From Planctomycetota bacterium (lineage in GTDB: Bacteria > Planctomycetota > JAJSAM01 > JAJVHW01): a DNA stretch of 64,000 nucleotides. Both the position numbers and the translations under genes were made by a program. The notes beneath the pieces are model-generated. The model saw nothing but the letters and a program-made list of their open reading frames with translations. It had not been told where the DNA came from and ran no database searches. Numbering within the stretch: position 1 is the first letter of the stretch; each line of letters starts with the position of its first letter. Positions 58,876 through 64,000 of the stretch are shown here, piece by piece. The stretch is from the NCBI GenBank assembly GCA_021414065.1, contig JAIOPE010000037.1:25960-89959 (forward strand), in the 5' to 3' direction.

Positions 58876-59079
58876 TCAGGCGAGTTCGCCCGCCGCCTCG
58901 AGCAGGAGCGCGCACTCTTCCTCGCGGACGTGCCGGAGCATCCCGCGGAGGACCTCGTGGTACGCGGACTCGGCCTCGAGACGCTCGGGGGAACCCTCGG
59001 GCGTGAGGAGTACGCGACCGATCGCGCGGCGCACTGCGCTGCAGCTCTCGGCCAGACGGATGAGGTTGTCGCTTGCCAT
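58876..59079 (-). CDS. Small helical hypothetical protein
   Basis: A 67-residue, highly helical acidic/basic protein (SDNLIRLAESCSAVRRAIGRVLL; LEAESAYHEVLRGMLRHVREEECALLLEAAGEL). No membrane segment. Codon usage matches neighbours. Function unknown. It is divergent from the RND gene across a 138-bp gap that must hold both promoters. Confidence 0.6.
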   Translation of the reverse strand: MASDNLIRLAESCSAVRRAIGRVLLTPEGSPERLEAESAYHEVLRGMLRHVREEECALLLEAAGELA

Positions 59080-59217
59080 GGAGAGGCGCTTCCTCCGAGT
59101 ACCGCCTGCCGGTCTCTCGGTGCCTCTTCATCGGAAACTCACCGGGGGTGATGTGAGAGGCTGTCGCGCGGAAACTCCGTCTGCCGTGAAGGTGTGCGCG
59201 GGCCGTAGTCTTCCGCG

Positions 59218-61626
59218 ATGGCTCCGAACGTCGTCGGGCGCACATGGCTCGTGATCGTGGTCGCGTTCCTCGCGGCGGCGGCCGCACTCGGCTCGTTCCT
59301 CCCGCGCCTCGGCGTGGATGCGAGCACGAGCATCCTCCTCGACGAGCACGACCCCGACCTGACCTACTACTCCCAGTCGCGTCTCCTCTGGCCGTCGGAC
59401 GACGAGTTCGCGATCGTGTGCTGCCGCCGCACCGACTGGTTCACACCGGAGTCCGTCGCCCTCCTTCGGAAGGTGCAGACGGACCTGGAGCAGACGCCCC
59501 ACGTCAAGAAGGTCGTCTCGATCCTCTCGATCCCGCTGCTCCGGCAGAGCCCGCTCCCGATCCCCGGGAGGACGGTCGAGTCCAAGGGTGTGGACCTCGC
59601 GAAGGCGAAGGACGAGCTGACGCATCACGCCGTAGCGCGCGGAACGCTCATCTCCGACGACGGCACGAACGCCGTCTTCCTCGCGTACCTCGACCAGCCC
59701 GCCGAGTACGCGCGCCTCGACCGCGAGAAGACGGCTGCGATCGTCGCGAAGGACGAAGCGCGCGCCGCGGCCGTCGCGGCACCGCTCGAGTCCGCGCGCG
59801 GTGAGTTGTCGGCGCGTCGCCGCGAGATGGTCGGCGCGATCCGCGCGCTGGCGACGAAGTGGACGCCCGAGATGACCGGCCCGATCCGGCTCTCCGGGCT
59901 CCCGATCATCAACCTGAGCCTCATCGAATTCGTCACCCACGACGTGAACTGGTTCGGCGTCGGGTGCATCGCGCTGTTCACGCTCGCGTTCGCCGCGATC
60001 TACCGGAAGCTCCGGTGGACGACGCTCCCGATCGTCGCGTGCACGCTGCCGGTCGTTCTGATCCTCGGATCAATGGCCGCCCTCGGTCAGAAGCTGACCG
60101 TCATCACCGCAAACCTGCCGCTGCTGCTGTTCGTGATGATGCTCCCGTACACGGTGTACTTCGCCGAGCGCTACCGCGAGCGCCGCGCGCAGGGCAGCGG
60201 CGAGTCGCACACGGAGTCCACCGACGGCGCGGTCCGCGACATCTGGCTGCCGTGCCTCTACTCGTGCACGACCACCATGGCCGGCTTCGCGTCGCTGCTC
60301 ACGAGCGGAGTCAAGCCCGTGTGGTGGTTCGGGCTGATGATGACGATCGGCCTCGCGGTCGGCCTCGGGTGCGCGTTCCTCTTCCTCCCCGCCGCGACGC
60401 GCCCGCTCGGCGCGATCGAAGACGCTCGGGCGAAGGCGACGCCGGAGCCGTCGGGCCTCGTGCGATGGCTCGAGCGCTCGGTGCTCGGTGCGCCGGTCGC
60501 GGTGGTCGTCGTCGGCGCGGTGCTGTTCGTCGCGGCGGCTTGGGGTTGCATGAAGATCACGGTCGAGAACAAGTTCATCGACTACTTCTGGCCGCGGACG
60601 GAGGTCTACCAGGGCCTCGATTCCATCGACAAGGAGATGGGCGGCACGACGCCGATGGACATCGTGCTGACGTCGAGCGAGCCCGGCTTCTTCAAGACGC
60701 CGAAGGGCGTGGACGCGATCCGCGTCGCCGCGCTCTGGGCTTCGAGCGTGCCGGAGGTCGGCAGCGTGACGTCGCTCGCGACGATCGTCGCGGAGGCGCA
60801 GAAGGCGCCGATGCTCTCGAAGCTGACACCGGACCGCGTCGTCGCCATGGCGGAGGCGAACAAGGACCTCGCACCGTTGCTTCGCGACGTCGCGACCGCC
60901 GACTTCAAGACTGCGCGCGTGCTCGTCCGGTTCCGCGAGACGGCGCCGACGCTCCACCGGCAACGCATCCTCGCCGCGATGCGTGCGGACCTCGCCGCGC
61001 GTCCGGAACTGACCGACCTCGCGCCGCGCGCGACGGGCGTCTTCCTGCTCTACGCGAACATGCTCGAGTCGCTCCTCGCGAGCCAGAAGGACACGTTCGC
61101 GATGGTCGTGGCGTCGATCTACCTCATGCTGCTGGCGCTCTTCGCGACGGTGGACCTGCGGCGGCGCGAGGCGGGCGCGAGCGTGGCGCGGTCGTTCGTG
61201 CACGCGGCGCTGCTGTCGGTCGTCGTCCTCGTCCCGCAGGTGCTCCCGGCCGTCGTCGTCCTCGGCGTGATGGGATGGACCGGCGTTCCGCTCGACCTGA
61301 TCACCGTCACGATCGCCGCCATCGCGATGGGCGTCGGCATCGACGCGGCCATCCAGTACACGGTGCGCTACCGCATCGAACTCGACGCGACCGGCGGCGA
61401 CCGCCGCGCGGCCGTCACGCGGAGCCACGCGACGATCGGCCGCTCCATCTGGATCGCAACGTCGATCATGGTCGCGGGATTCGTGGTGCTGGTCGTGTCG
61501 GACTTCGTGCCGACGGTGATGTTCGGCCTGTTCAACGCGCTGGCGATGCTCATGGGCCAGTTCGCCGCGCTCACGGTGCTGCCCGCGCTCTTCCTGCTCA
61601 CCGGACTCCCGCGGAGGACCGCGTGA
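59218..61626 (+). CDS. RND/MMPL-superfamily exporter (HpnN-like)
   Basis: An 802-residue protein with twelve membrane helices in two 1+5 halves and two large periplasmic loops (about 35-235 and 440-620). RND landmarks in both helix bundles: NLPLLLFVMMLPYTVYFAERYRE and A-I-A-M-G-V-G-I-D-A-A-I-Q-Y-T-V-R-Y, where the Asp is the probable proton-relay residue. HpnN and MmpL relatives export lipids or hopanoids; the cargo here is not known. The yjbR-like gene overlaps its stop (GTGA). Confidence 0.9.
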   Translation: MAPNVVGRTWLVIVVAFLAAAAALGSFLPRLGVDASTSILLDEHDPDLTYYSQSRLLWPSDDEFAIVCCRRTDWFTPESVALLRKVQTDLEQTPHVKKVVSILSIPLLRQSPLPIPGRTVESKGVDLAKAKDELTHHAVARGTLISDDGTNAVFLAYLDQPAEYARLDREKTAAIVAKDEARAAAVAAPLESARGELSARRREMVGAIRALATKWTPEMTGPIRLSGLPIINLSLIEFVTHDVNWFGVGCIALFTLAFAAIYRKLRWTTLPIVACTLPVVLILGSMAALGQKLTVITANLPLLLFVMMLPYTVYFAERYRERRAQGSGESHTESTDGAVRDIWLPCLYSCTTTMAGFASLLTSGVKPVWWFGLMMTIGLAVGLGCAFLFLPAATRPLGAIEDARAKATPEPSGLVRWLERSVLGAPVAVVVVGAVLFVAAAWGCMKITVENKFIDYFWPRTEVYQGLDSIDKEMGGTTPMDIVLTSSEPGFFKTPKGVDAIRVAALWASSVPEVGSVTSLATIVAEAQKAPMLSKLTPDRVVAMAEANKDLAPLLRDVATADFKTARVLVRFRETAPTLHRQRILAAMRADLAARPELTDLAPRATGVFLLYANMLESLLASQKDTFAMVVASIYLMLLALFATVDLRRREAGASVARSFVHAALLSVVVLVPQVLPAVVVLGVMGWTGVPLDLITVTIAAIAMGVGIDAAIQYTVRYRIELDATGGDRRAAVTRSHATIGRSIWIATSIMVAGFVVLVVSDFVPTVMFGLFNALAMLMGQFAALTVLPALFLLTGLPRRTA

Positions 61627-61964
61627 ACGCCGACGACTTCCGCGGCCTCGCGCTGTCCTTCCCCGGCACGGAGGAGAAGGCTCACATGGCGCACCCGGAC
61701 TTCCGCGTCGGCGGGAAGATCTTCGCGTCGCTCACGTCGAACGAAGACCCGTCGGGCATGGTGAAGGTGTCGCCTGCAGAGCAGGCAGCGCTTCTCGCAG
61801 AGGCGCCGCTCGTCTATCGCCCGGCCAACGGCGCATGGGGCCGCCAGGGCTGCACGCTCGTCCGCCTCGCCGCGGCGAACGAGACGTCGGTGCGACGCGC
61901 TCTCGCAGCGGCGTGGCGCGGGACCGCGCCGAAGCGACTCGCAGCGGCGCACCCGGAGGTGTGA
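61623..61964 (+). CDS. MmcQ/YjbR family DNA-binding-like protein
   Basis: A 113-residue protein of the YjbR (DUF419) fold: ALSFPGTEEKAHMAHPDFRVGGKIFASL, then MVKVSPAEQAALL and WGRQGCTLVRLAAA. The fold resembles a double-wing DNA-binding motif, but function is not established. GTG 61623 overlaps the RND stop. Confidence 0.9.
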   Translation: MNADDFRGLALSFPGTEEKAHMAHPDFRVGGKIFASLTSNEDPSGMVKVSPAEQAALLAEAPLVYRPANGAWGRQGCTLVRLAAANETSVRRALAAAWRGTAPKRLAAAHPEV

Positions 61965-61965
61965 C

Positions 61966-62112
61966 TCAGCGCGGGGCAGGCTGCGGTACGACGACGACCG
62001 TGGTGCCGTGCTGCCTGACCGTGACGACTTCCGGCCGCCGCGTCGCCACCCAGATCACCGCGGCGACGAGGAGCAGGGCGAGTACCGCGATCCCGATTTT
62101 CAGTCCGGTCAT
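61966..62112 (-). CDS. Very small single-pass membrane protein
   Basis: A 48-residue protein with one helix (KIGIAVLALLLVAAVIWVA) and a basic/hydrophobic tail. AAGGAG lies seven bases before the ATG at 62112, a strong ribosome site. It follows the UbiD gene by 11 bases on the same strand and ends one base from the convergent yjbR-like gene. Role unknown. Confidence 0.7.
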   Translation of the reverse strand: MTGLKIGIAVLALLLVAAVIWVATRRPEVVTVRQHGTTVVVVPQPAPR

Positions 62113-62123
62113 AGGGGTCTCCT

Positions 62124-63899
62124 TCAGACCGGGATACCGTATTCCTTCCAACGTCGGTCCACCAGGTCACGGGTCGGCGCGTCCACCTCGAGGACCTCGG
62201 GGTACCACGGCTTCATGCGGCAGTCGAAGACGACGGGCGGTTCGAGGCCGACGTGGAACCGCGCGACGTGCTGCGCGCGGCCGTGGATGTCACCCGCCGG
62301 CTCCATGCGGGTGAAGGTCGTCCAGAGGAACAACTCGGTCGTCGCCGTGGCCTCGGCGGCGTCGTCCACGAGGACGATCAGCGGCCAGTCGCGGAAGCCC
62401 TCGAACGCGGCGATGCGCGCGGCCTGGCCGGGTTCGTCGGCGTAGGGGCGGCCCGCGACGACGAGACACCCGCGGCAGAACGGCTTCGCGGCGCGGACGC
62501 CGTCGGGGAGCGGGGCGCCGGAGTCGAAGCGCTCGGGCAGCGCGCGGACGGCGTCGCCGAGACCGAGGAGCATCGCCTTGCTGCCGTGGTTCACCTTCGG
62601 GCCGGTGTAGTCGAGCGAGTCCTGCGACGTCTGGCTGACGACGATCAGGTCGCGGCTCCAGTCCACACGGGCGAGCACGGTCTCGAACGTCGTCCGGAAG
62701 TCGGCGAGGTCCACGTCGCGGTCGGTCATCAACACGAACTTCGTCAGCGAGAGTTGCCCCTCGCCCAGGATGCGGAACCCCGACGCGATCGCCTCGCGGG
62801 GGTAGCGGTCCCGGACGACCGCCCCGGCGAGCGAGTGGAAGCCCGTCTCGCCGTAGCTCCAGAGCTTCCGCACGCTCGGCATGACGAGCGGGAAGAGCGG
62901 CGCGAGCAGGTCCTGGAGGTAATCGCCGAGGTGGAAGTCCTCCTGGCGCGGGCGGCCGACGACGGTCGCCGGGAAGATCGCGTCCTTCCGGCGGAAGACC
63001 TTCTTCACGCGGAAGACGGGGTAGTCGTGGACGAGGCTGTTGTAGCCGTAGTGGTCGCCGAACGGGCCCTCGGCGCGCCGCACGCCGGGAGGCGCCTCGC
63101 CGACGAACGCGAACTCGGCGCTCGCGATGAGCGGATGCGGGCCCTTGTCGTGGACGCGCGGCAGGCGCTCGCCGAGGACCATGCTCGCGAGGAGCAACTC
63201 GGGGACGTCCTCCGGCAGCGGCGCGATGGCGGCGAGGGTCAGCGCCGGCGGACCGCCGAGGAACACCGTCACCGGCAGCGCCTGCCCCGCCTTCTCGGCC
63301 TCGTAGAGGTGGAACCCGCAACCCTTGTGGATCTGGAAGTGCAGGCCGGTCTCGGCCGGGCCGTGGATCTGCATGCGGTACATGCCGAGGTTCGGCTTCT
63401 GCGTGTGCGGGTGGTGCGTCAGGACGAGCGGCAGGGTGAAGAACGGGCCCCCGTCGGAGTGCCAGCTCGTGAGGGCGGGCAGACGGTCGAGGCGCGGCGC
63501 CTCTTCGACCTCGGTGACGGGCCCGGAGCCGACGCGCTTCATCCCGACGCGAAGCGCGGGGGCCGCGAGATCGCGGAAACTCCAGAGCTTCCCGAGCGTC
63601 GGCGGCAGCAACGTCTCGGCGGCTTCGACGACCCGTTCGAGGAACTGCTTCGGACGCGCGCCGAACGCGAGGTTCACCCGCTCGGCCGTTCCGTAGAGGT
63701 TCGTCACGAGCGGGAAGTCGGCGCCGCGCGGGTTGCGGAAAAGGAGCGCCGGGCCGCCCTTGGCGATCACGCGTCGGTGGATCTCGGCGATCTCGAGGCG
63801 CGGGTCCACCTCGGCGGTGATCTCGACGAGGTCCCCGCGGGCGCGGAGGGCGTCGAGGTACGAGCGCAGGTCGCGGAAGGGACCCATGGGATGCGGCAT
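62124..63899 (-). CDS. UbiD-family prenylated-FMN-dependent decarboxylase
   Basis: A 591-residue protein. UbiD landmarks: FRDLRSYLDALRARGDLVEI at the start, PALLFRNPRGADFPLVTNLYGT, GMYRMQIHGPAETGLHFQIHKG (Mn/prFMN site), GGPPALTLAAIAPLPEDVPEL, RRAEGPFGDHYGYNSL (catalytic E-x-P-F-G-D-H) and DRDVDLADFRTTF. It may decarboxylate a polyprenyl-hydroxybenzoate or a 1,4-dihydroxy-naphthoate precursor in quinone synthesis, or another aromatic acid. UbiX, needed to make prFMN, is not in the window. ATG 63899 has GGGAG at nine bases. Confidence 0.9.
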   Translation of the reverse strand: MPHPMGPFRDLRSYLDALRARGDLVEITAEVDPRLEIAEIHRRVIAKGGPALLFRNPRGADFPLVTNLYGTAERVNLAFGARPKQFLERVVEAAETLLPPTLGKLWSFRDLAAPALRVGMKRVGSGPVTEVEEAPRLDRLPALTSWHSDGGPFFTLPLVLTHHPHTQKPNLGMYRMQIHGPAETGLHFQIHKGCGFHLYEAEKAGQALPVTVFLGGPPALTLAAIAPLPEDVPELLLASMVLGERLPRVHDKGPHPLIASAEFAFVGEAPPGVRRAEGPFGDHYGYNSLVHDYPVFRVKKVFRRKDAIFPATVVGRPRQEDFHLGDYLQDLLAPLFPLVMPSVRKLWSYGETGFHSLAGAVVRDRYPREAIASGFRILGEGQLSLTKFVLMTDRDVDLADFRTTFETVLARVDWSRDLIVVSQTSQDSLDYTGPKVNHGSKAMLLGLGDAVRALPERFDSGAPLPDGVRAAKPFCRGCLVVAGRPYADEPGQAARIAAFEGFRDWPLIVLVDDAAEATATTELFLWTTFTRMEPAGDIHGRAQHVARFHVGLEPPVVFDCRMKPWYPEVLEVDAPTRDLVDRRWKEYGIPV

Positions 63900-63950
63900 C
63901 GGTGCAATCTCCCGTCTGGCCTGGATCCTGCACGAAGGTCCGCAGGACGA

Positions 63951-63987
63951 CGGCTCGTGACGCAGACACCGCTTGCATCACGAGCCG
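63951..63987. repeat. Inverted repeat upstream of the UbiD-family gene
   Basis: CGGCTCGTGA (63951-63960) and TCACGAGCCG (63978-63987) form perfect 10-bp arms around a 17-base spacer, 52-88 bases upstream of the start at 63899. It may be an operator or the terminator stem of a gene outside the window; no T-run adjoins it. Confidence 0.6.
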
Positions 63988-64000
63988 CCTCGCGGCACCT

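Overview
The window is very GC-rich (roughly 70% by eye) and densely packed, with about 65 protein genes. It looks chromosomal. The housekeeping block nusA-infB-ylxP-rbfA, lpxB (lipid A, so a Gram-negative envelope), NrfAH multiheme cytochromes, many secreted thioredoxin, VWA, HEAT and FecR proteins, and a prenyltransferase-repeat-like C-terminus at the left edge together suggest a high-GC Planctomycetota-like bacterium. That assignment is inference; no rRNA, tRNA or CRISPR was found to anchor it. Start codons are often GTG, and at least 18 same-strand neighbours overlap as ATGA, GTGA or TGATG, so most genes sit in translationally coupled operons.

Layout. 1-3.5 kb: partial gene and a pair of TlpA-like proteins, one without its redox cysteines. 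3.6-7.2 kb: a YtrA-type GntR regulator with a perfect operator, an ABC ATPase, a permease and a novel membrane protein. 7.2-10.3 kb: HEAT-VWA protein, purine nucleoside phosphorylase, VapBC. 10.3-14.4 kb: PaoABC-like periplasmic molybdenum aldehyde oxidoreductase plus a small Cys-rich protein. 14.5-19.7 kb: BMP-type nucleoside ABC importer divergent from deoC. 19.8-20.1 kb: histone H1-like protein and the clearest terminator of the window. 20.2-24.0 kb: nrfHA, CPBP protease, thiSG. 24.1-24.6 kb: broken flavin oxidase.

24.6-30.7 kb holds the most interesting accessory system: VWA lipoprotein, PspA/IM30, an anchored solute-binding/OmpA hybrid, a membrane coiled-coil protein and a Ycf46-like AAA+ ATPase in one operon, which I read as an envelope-stress or membrane-remodelling system. 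32.0-38.5 kb is an NAD/ADP-ribose operon headed by the Nudix-type regulator NrtR: SPFH protein, NAD-kinase-like protein, zinc-ribbon membrane protein, ADP-ribosylglycohydrolase, NadR, PnuC and a crystallin-J1-like protein. 38.7-46.8 kb is a patchwork: ankyrin protein, HAF/ASH/FecR surface protein, remnant of a formylglycine-generating-enzyme-like gene, YefM-YoeB, membrane proteins, and HicBA flanked by a 70-bp direct repeat.

46.8-48.1 kb: hexulose-phosphate-synthase/RraA fusion preceded by 24-bp tandem repeats. 48.6-53.4 kb: translation and transcription factors. 53.4-64 kb: lpxB, a thiamine-diphosphate enzyme fused to a cyclic-nucleotide-binding domain, a spermidine-synthase-like protein, an RND exporter, a YjbR protein and a UbiD-family decarboxylase. 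Three type II toxin-antitoxin modules, two pseudogenes and one dispersed 83-bp intergenic repeat mark the more fluid stretches.
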